Shown piece after piece: positions 1-6,518 of a stretch of DNA of 6,518 nt (positions are counted from its first letter, which is position 1; the number at the start of each line of letters is the position of its first letter). Location of the stretch: the NCBI GenBank assembly GCA_023132505.1, contig JAGLYE010000088.1:1-6518 (forward strand). Reading direction: 5' to 3'. A program made the translations under genes and the position numbers. Below the pieces are notes generated by a model. The model searched no databases. It was not told the DNA's origin and was given only the letters and a program-made list of their open reading frames with translations. The stretch comes from Bacteroidales bacterium. Lineage in GTDB: Bacteria > Bacteroidota > Bacteroidia > Bacteroidales > B18-G4.

Positions 1-2
1 CT

Positions 3-362
3 TCATTCATGCTGAATCTCACTTTCCATTACGCTTAGCCTGGTGATCACTTCTTCATAGATTTCATTGAGTGTTTCAAGGTCTTGTTTGTAATAGGCCA
101 TACTGCTGTCGAATTGTTCAGAGCTGACTTCATGTTGTGTGAATATGGCATAATAGTATGCTTCCCTGGCCTCTCCGATCTCATGTCCCAGGTTTTGTTT
201 TTGTCTAAGGGCAGACTCTGCCACTTCAACATCTGCCAGGATGATTATTATTTTGTCCTTTTCGATGAGGTTATCAGGTTTGGATATCTTCGTCTCATCA
301 TGTGTCGGATAGCATGAGGTCAGTAATAATAGGCAGATGATCAGTGAAAAATGTTTTTTCAT
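3..362 (-). CDS. DUF4296-like small lipoprotein
   Basis: This gene encodes a 119-residue predicted lipoprotein. The N-terminus is a lipoprotein signal peptide: Lys-Lys at residues 2-3, a hydrophobic core at about 6-14, and a lipobox LTSC ending at Cys17, the expected lipidation site. The mature part has a short linker, then a charged, mostly helical region. The segment around residues 28-52 (KPDNLIEKDK, then ILADVEVAESAL) and the later EQFDSSMAYYKQDLETLNEIYEEV stretch, split here as EQFDSSMAYY and KQDLETLNEIYEEV, resemble the DUF4296 family, which is largely confined to Bacteroidota and has no known function. I chose the ATG at 362 because it begins the signal peptide directly. An in-frame ATG at 389 would add nine residues and overlap recQ by 14 nt. 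The gene lies 13 nt downstream of recQ on the same strand, so co-transcription is likely. The TGA stop is at 3-5, so the gene is complete. The family assignment is from memory; lipidation is strongly supported. Confidence 0.85.
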   Translation of the reverse strand: MKKHFSLIICLLLLTSCYPTHDETKISKPDNLIEKDKIIIILADVEVAESALRQKQNLGHEIGEAREAYYYAIFTQHEVSSEQFDSSMAYYKQDLETLNEIYEEVITRLSVMESEIQHE

Positions 363-375
363 GTGGTGAAACAAA

Positions 376-2565
376 TTAGTTACCAACATCAGACATGAAT
401 TTTATACGCATCATTCGGATTTCTTCTTCTGAGAACTCATCCTCACCAAGTTCCTCCAGGGCTTCTTCAATAGAATCGGATTTAGCTTCACTGAAATATT
501 CATATATCTCCTCCTGATGGTATTCGTCAATATGTTCAGTGATATAATAATTGATGTCGATCTTTGTTCCGGAAGAAACAATACGTTCAATTTCAGCCAG
601 AAGATTGCTCAGACTGAGACTTTTTGCATCGGCAAGGTCGTTAAGGGAGATCTTCCGGTCGATATTAGTAATGATAAAAACTTTCAGCCCTGACTTATTC
701 ACCACCGATTTGACCACCATGTCGTTGGGCCGGATAATGTCGTTCTCTTCAACATATAGTGCTATCAGTTCCAGAAAAGGCTTGCCATATTTATGAGCTT
801 TTCCGACTCCAACACCCGTAATATGTTGAAGTTCTTCCTCTTTCACCGGATATTGAATAGACATATCCTCCAGTGAAGGATCCTGAAAGATGACGAACGG
901 AGGCAGTTTTTCTTTCTTTGAGATGTCCTTTCGCAAGTCTTTGAGCATGGCGAACAGGATCTTATCTGCAGTGCTTATTTTATGGCTGGCAAATGCTTCA
1001 TCATCCTCATTCTCATAATCATGATCCTGTGCAAGCATTATTGAATAAGGTTCTTTGATGAAGTCTTTACCTTCCTTGCTGATCTTCAGGAGACCATAAT
1101 TATCAATGTCTTTTATGAGCAGCTTCCTTATAAGGGCTTGCTTAATGACAGCATTCCAGTATTTTTCATCACTGTCGGCACCCTTACCGTAGATATCCAG
1201 CTGGTTGTGCTTATAGGATTTTACGGCAGCAGTGTTTTTCCCGATCAGCACATTGGCAATATGTTTGGATTTGAACAGTTGGTTCATGGATACCACCGCT
1301 TCAAGTACTGTTTTAATGTCGGGGCTGGCCTCTGATTTTTTCTTGGGATGCAGGCAATTGTCACAGGCGCCACAGCTTTCCTTACTGTATAGCTCTCCGA
1401 AATAATGCAGTAGCAGTTTATGCCTGCATTCGGCTGATTCTGCGTAGGACACTGTTTCCTGAAGCAGTTCTTTGGCAATCTCCTGTTCTGCCACAGGCTT
1501 TCCCTTCATGAACTTTTCAAGCTTCACAATATCGTCATAGGTGTAAAATGCGATACAGTTTCCCTCACCGTCATCACGGCCGGCCCTACCGGTTTCCTGA
1601 TAATAGCTTTCAATGCTTTTAGGGATATCGTGGTGAATGACAAACCTGACATCCGGTTTATCGATACCCATGCCAAAGGCAATGGTGGCTACGATGACAT
1701 CCACTTCCTCCATCAGGAATTTATCCTGGTTGGTTTTCCTTGTTATCGAATCAAGGCCCGCATGGTATGGCAAAGCCCGGATGCCGTTTACCTGGAAGGC
1801 ATTGGCAAGTTCTTCTACTTTTTTTCTGCTCAGGCAGTAAACGATCCCTGATTTACCCTGCTGGCCCTTGATATACCTGATAATGTCGTGGATCACATTT
1901 TTGGTTTTTGGCCTGATCTCGTAATACAGGTTTGGCCTGTCGAAAGATGATATATAAACCTTGGCATCAAGGATCTCAAGGTTTTTCTGGATATCGTGCT
2001 GCACTTTTGGGGTGGCAGTTGCCGTAAGCGCCATTACCGGGACCTTCTGCCCGATGGTATTGATAATGGGTCGCAGCCTTCTGTATTCCGGCCTGAAATC
2101 ATGCCCCCATTCCGAAATGCAGTGCGCTTCATCGATGGCATAAAAGGAAATTTTAATGCTTTTGAGGAATTCAATATTGTCTTCCTTGGTTAGTGATTCC
2201 GGTGCAACATATAATAATTTGGTCTTTTTCTCTACCAGGTCGGTTTTTACCTGGGTCAACTCAGCCTTCGACAGCGATGAATTCATTACATGTGCAATGC
2301 CTTCGTCAGCACCAAAGTTTCTTATGGTGTCAACCTGGTTTTTCATCAGGGCGATGAGAGGGGATATGATAATGGCAGTGCCGTCTTTTATCAGGGCAGG
2401 CAATTGATAACACATGGATTTACCTCCACCTGTAGGCATAATTACAAAAGTATCTATCCCATCAAGAACATTTTCTATAATTATTTCCTGATTTCCTTTA
2501 AAACTGTCAAACCCAAATATTTTCTTCAACAATCTGCGCAGGGAGTATCCCGTAGTCTCAGCCAT
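376..2565 (-). CDS. recQ: ATP-dependent DNA helicase RecQ
   Basis: A 729-residue superfamily 2 3'-5' DNA helicase of cytosolic DNA repair and recombination. Motifs appear in order: the motif 0 region GFDSFKGNQE (about 18-27), Walker A MPTGGGKS (43-50), motif Ia SPLIALMKNQ, DEAH box (145-148) followed by the RecQ aromatic-rich loop SEWGHDFRPEYRRL (151-164), TATATP (181-186), motif V AFGMGIDKPDVR (296-307) and motif VI QETGRAGRD (323-331). A zinc site follows with Cys380, Cys398, Cys401 and Cys404. Next come an RQC winged-helix region (about 410-510) and an HRDC domain (about 530-609). An extra tail of about 120 residues is HTH-like and then acidic; it makes the protein longer than E. coli RecQ (about 610 residues). 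I chose the ATG at 2565; a TTG three codons upstream (2574) is possible but unneeded. No motif is damaged, so the enzyme should be active. It leads an apparent leftward pair with the DUF4296-like lipoprotein gene. Confidence 0.97.
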   Translation of the reverse strand: MAETTGYSLRRLLKKIFGFDSFKGNQEIIIENVLDGIDTFVIMPTGGGKSMCYQLPALIKDGTAIIISPLIALMKNQVDTIRNFGADEGIAHVMNSSLSKAELTQVKTDLVEKKTKLLYVAPESLTKEDNIEFLKSIKISFYAIDEAHCISEWGHDFRPEYRRLRPIINTIGQKVPVMALTATATPKVQHDIQKNLEILDAKVYISSFDRPNLYYEIRPKTKNVIHDIIRYIKGQQGKSGIVYCLSRKKVEELANAFQVNGIRALPYHAGLDSITRKTNQDKFLMEEVDVIVATIAFGMGIDKPDVRFVIHHDIPKSIESYYQETGRAGRDDGEGNCIAFYTYDDIVKLEKFMKGKPVAEQEIAKELLQETVSYAESAECRHKLLLHYFGELYSKESCGACDNCLHPKKKSEASPDIKTVLEAVVSMNQLFKSKHIANVLIGKNTAAVKSYKHNQLDIYGKGADSDEKYWNAVIKQALIRKLLIKDIDNYGLLKISKEGKDFIKEPYSIMLAQDHDYENEDDEAFASHKISTADKILFAMLKDLRKDISKKEKLPPFVIFQDPSLEDMSIQYPVKEEELQHITGVGVGKAHKYGKPFLELIALYVEENDIIRPNDMVVKSVVNKSGLKVFIITNIDRKISLNDLADAKSLSLSNLLAEIERIVSSGTKIDINYYITEHIDEYHQEEIYEYFSEAKSDSIEEALEELGEDEFSEEEIRMMRIKFMSDVGN

Positions 2566-2744
2566 ATTCTTCAAAACTTAAAAATCAATATCTTTGTAGG
2601 GCCAGAGTAAAAATTGTCAGGAATAATTAACCTTATAATTAAGCTAAAAATATTTTTCATTTTTGATTAAGTTTATAGCCTTTATTCCCGTTAAAACAAA
2701 TATAAGCATAAAAGATATTTTTTGAAACAAAAATTATTAAAAAA
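2566..2744. other. Divergent recQ/kdsD intergenic region
   Basis: This AT-rich stretch of 179 nt separates two genes that point away from each other, so it must hold the promoters for both unless one is read from a more distant site. It contains oligo-A and oligo-T runs and no convincing open frame. The clearest promoter-like element faces recQ and is listed separately. Two weaker elements face kdsD: TATCTTTG at 2589-2596, which lacks a partner upstream, and a TA-TTT-TTTG run at 2716-2724 that has one base too many for the consensus. I see no terminator or riboswitch-like structure. Confidence 0.6.
2697..2731 (-). promoter_or_regulatory. Candidate Bacteroidota-type promoter for recQ
   Basis: Read on the minus strand, TATATTTG (2704 down to 2697) matches the Bacteroidota -7 consensus TAnnTTTG exactly, and TTTG (2731 down to 2728) lies 23 nt upstream in the place of the -33 element. 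The spacing is at the long end of what is known for the phylum. Transcription would start near 2690 and leave a leader of about 125 nt before recQ. The region is AT-rich, so a chance match is possible. Confidence 0.35.
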
Positions 2745-3716
2745 GTGTTAATAAAATCAACAGAAGAGATCCGTAGCATTGCAATATCAACCATTGATAA
2801 TGAGGTTACTGCAATTTCAGGCTTAAAAACCTCCATTAATAATGATTTTGTTGGATGTGTAGAAAGCATCTTTCAATCAGAAGGGAGGGTAATCCTGACG
2901 GGTATCGGGAAGAGTGCTAATATAGCCCAGAAGATCGTTTCAACCCTAAATTCAACAGGTACACAGGCTATTTTTATGCATGCAGCTGATGCGGTGCATG
3001 GCGACCTGGGCATCATCCGTGAGGATGATATAATCATATGCTTGTCGAAAAGCGGGGAAACACCAGAAATTAAAGTTTTGGTACCCTTGCTGAAAAACGG
3101 GAAGAACACATTGATCGCCATGGTTGGCAATATCAATTCATATCTGGCAAAACAGGCTGACCTGGTTCTGGATACAACGGTTGAAAAGGAAGCATGCCCG
3201 AATAACCTTGTCCCGACAGCAAGCACCACTGCCCAGTTGGTTATGGGCGATGCCCTTGCCATGGCCCTGTTGTCATGCCATGGGTTCACATCAAAGGATT
3301 TTGCGCGTTTCCATCCGGGAGGGTCTCTCGGGAAAAGGATGTACCTGAAGGTTTCGGATTTGTATAAAAGCAATGAAAAACCTTTTGTTGATCCAGCTGA
3401 TAATGTGAAAACCGTTATCATGGAAATCTCATCCAAACGCCTGGGTGCTGCCGCTGTGCTGGAAGAAGGTAAGCTTATTGGGTTCATCACAGATGGAGAT
3501 TTGCGAAGAATGCTGGAGCAAAAAGCCGATATTGATAAGCTGACTGCTACCGACATCATGACTGCCAATCCCCGGACGATAGACGAAGATGAACTCGTAG
3601 TGAATGCCCTGGAGGTGATGCGTGAAAATAAAATTACCCAGCTTCCCGTTTTGAAAAATGGGGAATATGTCGGAGTGGTGCACATGCATGATATCATAAA
3701 GGAAGGGATCATTTGA
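2745..3716 (+). CDS. kdsD: Arabinose-5-phosphate isomerase KdsD (KpsF/GutQ family)
   Basis: A 323-residue cytosolic enzyme that interconverts D-ribulose-5-phosphate and D-arabinose-5-phosphate, the first committed step toward Kdo, the inner-core sugar of lipopolysaccharide. The SIS sugar-isomerase domain spans about 35-170 and includes GIGKSANIAQK (53-63), HAADAVHGDLG (79-89), SKSGETPEI (101-109), KEACPNNLVPT (148-158) and STTAQLVMGDA (160-170). Lys56, Glu108, Glu149 and His190 line up, with a constant offset of three, with the residues I recall as catalytic in E. coli KdsD (Lys59, Glu111, Glu152, His193). Two CBS domains follow (about 205-260 and 267-322), with ITDGDLRRM and VVHMHDII near their ends. 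The length matches the E. coli enzyme (328). The start is GTG at 2745: no ATG lies nearby and an in-frame stop sits at 2709. No clear Shine-Dalgarno site precedes it. GutQ or KpsF paralogues are closely similar, but the nearby lptB favours the LPS role. Confidence 0.95.
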   Translation: MLIKSTEEIRSIAISTIDNEVTAISGLKTSINNDFVGCVESIFQSEGRVILTGIGKSANIAQKIVSTLNSTGTQAIFMHAADAVHGDLGIIREDDIIICLSKSGETPEIKVLVPLLKNGKNTLIAMVGNINSYLAKQADLVLDTTVEKEACPNNLVPTASTTAQLVMGDALAMALLSCHGFTSKDFARFHPGGSLGKRMYLKVSDLYKSNEKPFVDPADNVKTVIMEISSKRLGAAAVLEEGKLIGFITDGDLRRMLEQKADIDKLTATDIMTANPRTIDEDELVVNALEVMRENKITQLPVLKNGEYVGVVHMHDIIKEGII

Positions 3717-3726
3717 TTAAACAGCT

Positions 3727-3843
3727 GTGAGCAACGAGGAGCTCATGGAAATTTTTGGTGTTGCAAACCTTGTAGGCGGAACAATAGTAATACCCCATAC
3801 ACGCAGGGCCCTTGAGTTTTGGGAGGATTTACAATCAGTCTAG
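3727..3843 (+). other. Unidentified 38-codon open frame, possible small gene or gene remnant
   Basis: An open frame runs from GTG at 3727 to TAG at 3841-3843, beginning 10 nt after the kdsD stop; an internal ATG at 3745 would give 32 residues. The peptide looks protein-like in composition (for example MEIFGVANLVGG followed by TIVIPHTRRALEFWEDL), with a mixed hydrophobic and amphipathic pattern rather than low-complexity translation. GAGGAG at 3736-3741 lies only three bases before the ATG, which is too close for a normal ribosome site. I do not recognise the family. It could be a real small protein, the tail of a decayed gene, or a chance frame; a chance run of this length is common, so confidence is low. 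Confidence 0.2.
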
Positions 3844-3896
3844 CAATAAACGAATTATTAAGGCCTGCTTACATTGTACGGCATAGTATCCGGGAA

Positions 3897-6374
3897 ATGA
3901 AACATCAGTTACATTTGCGTCTTATATTTTTCCTGCTGATACTGGTGGTATCCATGTTGCCGGGCCATGCCCAGGTTACTAAGATCATGGGTACTGTTAT
4001 CAATGCAGTAACTGGCGAACCGATCCCATTTGTCAATTTATATTTTGAAGGAACCTCCATAGGTGCCACTTCCGGCTTTGAAGGCCAATATGCCATCGAA
4101 ACATTCTCGCCGGGTGATTCCCTTACCGCTTCCTATGTGGGATATATTTCCAAAAGCACGAAAATAACACCAAAGATCTTCCAGAGAGTAGATTTTGCAT
4201 TGGAACCCGATAATATCCTTCTGGAGGAGGTGGTTATACTGCCCGGGGAAAACCCGGCAGAAGTATTGCTGAGGAAAGTTATTGAAAATAAGGAGATTAA
4301 TAATAAAAAGGAGTTTGATGCCTTCGAGTATGAGGTTTATACCAAGGTGCAGTTCGATGCCAATAACATAACTGAAAGCCTGCAGGACAGAAAGCTTTTA
4401 AAGCCATTTAATTTTATCTTTAATTATATGGATACCTCTACCCTGAACGGGAAGGCTTACCTGCCTGTTTTCCTTTCGGAAACCATGTCGGAGATCTATT
4501 ACCGCAGGAATCCAAAAGAGAACTTAGAGATTATAGTGGCCTCTAAGCTTTCCGGTGTGGAGAATGAAAGCATAACCCAATTCCTTGGGGACCTTAACTC
4601 CAACGTGAACATTTATGACAATTATATTACTTTGTTTCAAAAGAATTTTGTCTCTCCTATAGCCAATTTTGGCCTGTCATTCTATAAATACTATCTGGTT
4701 GATAGCATGTATATTAATAATCAATGGTGCTACCATCTGATGTTTAAGCCACGCCGTAAGCAGGAACTTACCTTTTCCGGGACATTCTGGGTCCATGACA
4801 GCACTTATGCCATTAAGCAGGTTGAAATGGAGATGGCCAGGGATATGAACCTGAACTTCGTGAGCGCCGGCATGATCCGCCAGGAATACAGCCTGATTGA
4901 TGGTAAATATTGGATGCTGACCAAAGATTACCTGATGGGGGATTTCAACCTGACCAAAAAGTCTAGAACCATTGGAGTGTATGGACACAGGTCAACATCA
5001 TCGAAGAACTTTGTGTTTAATGAGCCCAGGGACGATGATTTTTATAAGAGCCCGGTTAGTGTTATTGTGGAGGAGGATGCTATGGAAAAGGATGATCTAT
5101 ACTGGGGGATTGCCCGTCATGATAGCCTTACCAGCCGGGAAAAAGGGATCTATGAGATGATCGACTCCATTAAAAGCATACCCATTTTCGAAACTTACCT
5201 GGATCTTGGATATATGCTTATCAATGGTTATTATATATGGGGTAATTTTGAGTTGGGGCCATATTATAAATTGTTGAGCTTTAACGCTATTGAAGGGGCA
5301 CGCTTCAGGTTGGGCGGGCAAACCAGCAATAAATTCAGCAACAAGCTTATGATCGATGGCCATATAGCATACGGAACTAAAGACCGGCGATTTAAATTTG
5401 GCCTGGGGTTTTTGTATATGCTAAACACGAATCCCCGCAGGGCCCTCAGCGGTTCTTATCTCTATGATATGGTGCAGCTGGGTCAAAGCCAGGATGCCTT
5501 TAGCCAGGAAAACTTCTTCGCTGTCTTCTTCAGGCGTAACCCGGCCAATAAGTTGTCGATGCTTGAGCGCTATAAAATCGCCTATGAACATGAATGGGTT
5601 CAGGGTTTCTCCAATACTTTTTCATTATCACACAGAAAGCTATTCCCCGTCGGTGATTCAAGGTTTATCGTTTATCCGGAGGAGGGTGTGGCAATGGTTG
5701 AGGACAACATCATTTCAACAGAAATTGGGATAAAGGCCCGCTGGGCCCATAAAGAGAGGTATATCCTGGGCGAGTTTACCAGAATCACCATTGGCACTAA
5801 GTACCCGATATTTGAAGTGCTCTACGGATATGGAATACCAAGTGTGTTTCGCAGTGAATATGAATATCACAGGCTGCAGCTCCAGATGAAGCAATGGTTT
5901 AATGTCTTTTCTATCGGATGGTCGAAATATATCCTGGAGGCAGGCAAAATATGGGGAATCCTGCCTTATCCGCTGCTGAAACTTCAACCGGCCAATGAAA
6001 CCTTCTTGTTTGATGAGTTTGCCTATAATCTTATGAATTATTACGAATTTATTAACGACCAGTACATCAGCATTTATTATACGCATCATTTCGATGGTTT
6101 TTTTCTGAATCATGTCCCATTAATGAGAAAACTCAAATGGCGCGGAGTTATTCACGGAAGGGCTTTGCTGGGTTCAATGTCAAAAGAAAATGAGTCTTAT
6201 TCAGAGTTCCCCGGCAAACAGATCGACATGACAATTCCATATTACGAGGCAGGAGTAGGAGTTGAAAATATTTTTAAATTCATCCGGGTGGATGTTATCT
6301 GGCGACTGAACTATCGGGATACGAATAATCCCAGAAATTTTGGAGTTTTTATTTCAGCAGCATTTTCTTTTTAA
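3897..6374 (+). CDS. Outer-membrane protein: carboxypeptidase-regulatory-like domain plus DUF5686-type barrel
   Basis: An 825-residue predicted outer-membrane protein. A Sec signal peptide covers residues 1-25: Lys2 and Arg8, a hydrophobic core at about 9-20, likely cleavage after GHA before Gln26. Residues about 28-110 form a carboxypeptidase-regulatory-like beta-sandwich, with [19 protein letters not shown] (32-50), GFEGQYAI (60-67) and SLTASYVGY (75-83), as in the N-terminal domains of SusC-type receptors. No SusC plug or TonB box is seen. The rest resembles DUF5686: a linker ([23 protein letters not shown] region), the [19 protein letters not shown] segment (251-269), then a C-terminal half rich in alternating aromatic strands, including ARFRLGG (468-474) and [15 protein letters not shown] (491-505). 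It ends AAFSF, and a terminal Phe is typical of barrel proteins. The ATG at 3897 starts the signal peptide; a TTG at 3819 would add 26 unlikely residues. The function is unknown. It lies 17 nt before lptB, suggesting co-transcription. Confidence 0.92.
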   Translation: MKHQLHLRLIFFLLILVVSMLPGHAQVTKIMGTVINAVTGEPIPFVNLYFEGTSIGATSGFEGQYAIETFSPGDSLTASYVGYISKSTKITPKIFQRVDFALEPDNILLEEVVILPGENPAEVLLRKVIENKEINNKKEFDAFEYEVYTKVQFDANNITESLQDRKLLKPFNFIFNYMDTSTLNGKAYLPVFLSETMSEIYYRRNPKENLEIIVASKLSGVENESITQFLGDLNSNVNIYDNYITLFQKNFVSPIANFGLSFYKYYLVDSMYINNQWCYHLMFKPRRKQELTFSGTFWVHDSTYAIKQVEMEMARDMNLNFVSAGMIRQEYSLIDGKYWMLTKDYLMGDFNLTKKSRTIGVYGHRSTSSKNFVFNEPRDDDFYKSPVSVIVEEDAMEKDDLYWGIARHDSLTSREKGIYEMIDSIKSIPIFETYLDLGYMLINGYYIWGNFELGPYYKLLSFNAIEGARFRLGGQTSNKFSNKLMIDGHIAYGTKDRRFKFGLGFLYMLNTNPRRALSGSYLYDMVQLGQSQDAFSQENFFAVFFRRNPANKLSMLERYKIAYEHEWVQGFSNTFSLSHRKLFPVGDSRFIVYPEEGVAMVEDNIISTEIGIKARWAHKERYILGEFTRITIGTKYPIFEVLYGYGIPSVFRSEYEYHRLQLQMKQWFNVFSIGWSKYILEAGKIWGILPYPLLKLQPANETFLFDEFAYNLMNYYEFINDQYISIYYTHHFDGFFLNHVPLMRKLKWRGVIHGRALLGSMSKENESYSEFPGKQIDMTIPYYEAGVGVENIFKFIRVDVIWRLNYRDTNNPRNFGVFISAAFSF

Positions 6375-6391
6375 TTAACTTTGATCTGGCT

Positions 6392-6518
6392 ATGATATTA
6401 AGAACTGAAAACCTCGTCAAAAAATATGGCAAAAGGACGGTTGTCCGGGATGTCTCATTTCAAGTAAATCAGGGTGAGATCGTAGGCTTACTTGGGCCGA
6501 ACGGAGCTGGGAAAACCA
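6392..6518 (+). CDS. lptB: LPS export ABC transporter ATP-binding protein LptB, 5' part only
   Basis: The first 42 codons of an ABC-transporter ATPase, cut by the window edge. The translation begins [18 protein letters not shown], continues through [19 protein letters not shown] and reaches the Walker A motif GPNGAGKT at residues 35-42. The start of the protein (short beta strand, LVKKYGKR, then VSFQV and [15 protein letters not shown]) is typical of LptB, the cytosolic ATPase that works with LptF and LptG to pull lipopolysaccharide out of the inner membrane and push it along the LptC-LptA bridge. The family call rests on this N-terminal segment and on kdsD nearby; the signature motif, Walker B and the switch histidine lie outside the window, so another ABC ATPase cannot be excluded. 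The ATG at 6392 lies 17 nt after the preceding stop, with no clear Shine-Dalgarno site, as is usual in this phylum. Confidence 0.88.
   Translation, partial: MILRTENLVKKYGKRTVVRDVSFQVNQGEIVGLLGPNGAGKT

Noticed and set aside
2589..2596. TATCTTTG on the plus strand, an exact TAnnTTTG match that could be a kdsD promoter.
   Set aside because: No TTG or TTTG lies 17-23 nt upstream; that stretch is the recQ start region. It would also leave a leader of about 140 nt. The match is plausible by chance in AT-rich DNA.
2716..2724. A TA-TTT-TTTG run just upstream of kdsD as a -7 element.
   Set aside because: It has three rather than two bases between TA and TTTG and no -33 partner at a suitable distance.
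2873..3712. A 279-codon open frame on the minus strand, opposite kdsD.
   Set aside because: It lies entirely within kdsD, whose translation carries all expected SIS and CBS motifs. The antisense product is Ser/Phe-rich with no recognisable domain, a typical shadow frame.
3721..3744. Palindrome ACAGCTGT and a 5-bp inverted repeat TGAGC/GCTCA just after kdsD, considered as a terminator or operator.
   Set aside because: The stems are short, the second has an 8-nt loop, and no T-run follows, so neither supports a terminator. An 8-bp palindrome is expected by chance.
3821..3827. GGGAGGA as a strong Shine-Dalgarno site.
   Set aside because: No ATG, GTG or TTG follows within a usable distance, and genes here show little Shine-Dalgarno use.
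3819..3896. An upstream TTG start for the outer-membrane protein, adding 26 residues.
   Set aside because: The extension would bury the clear signal peptide beginning at the ATG at 3897, and its residues do not look like a signal sequence.
5715..6113. A 132-codon minus-strand frame inside the outer-membrane protein gene.
   Set aside because: It is antisense to a well-supported coding region and shows no signal peptide, motif or convincing start context.

Overview
This window reads as an ordinary chromosomal stretch from a member of the Bacteroidota. Four things point there: a DUF4296-type lipoprotein, a RecQ with a long C-terminal extension, a large outer-membrane protein with an N-terminal carboxypeptidase-regulatory-like domain followed by a DUF5686-type barrel, and a TAnnTTTG promoter motif with little use of Shine-Dalgarno sites. 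I cannot fix the genus. The assignments rest on motifs read from the sequence and on remembered family features; no database search was run.

Layout: the left part is transcribed leftward. A RecQ DNA helicase (376-2565) is followed 13 nt later by a small DUF4296-like lipoprotein (3-362), probably in one transcript. A 179-nt AT-rich divergent intergenic region (2566-2744) holds a plausible leftward Bacteroidota promoter. The right part is transcribed rightward: kdsD (2745-3716), encoding arabinose-5-phosphate isomerase with SIS and paired CBS domains; a 180-nt gap holding an unidentified 38-codon open frame (3727-3843); an 825-residue outer-membrane protein (3897-6374); and, 17 nt later, the first 42 codons of an ABC-transporter ATPase best read as lptB (6392 to the window edge).

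The rightward genes share an envelope theme. KdsD makes the precursor of Kdo, the inner-core sugar of lipopolysaccharide. LptB powers LPS extraction from the inner membrane. The gene between them is a predicted outer-membrane barrel protein of unknown function, tightly spaced to lptB. The leftward pair joins DNA repair with a lipoprotein of unknown role.

I see no CRISPR array, mobile element, tRNA, rRNA, toxin-antitoxin pair or defence system, and no strong case for a previously undescribed system. The two points most worth a second look are the uncharacterised outer-membrane protein between kdsD and lptB, and the small orphan reading frame in the gap after kdsD.
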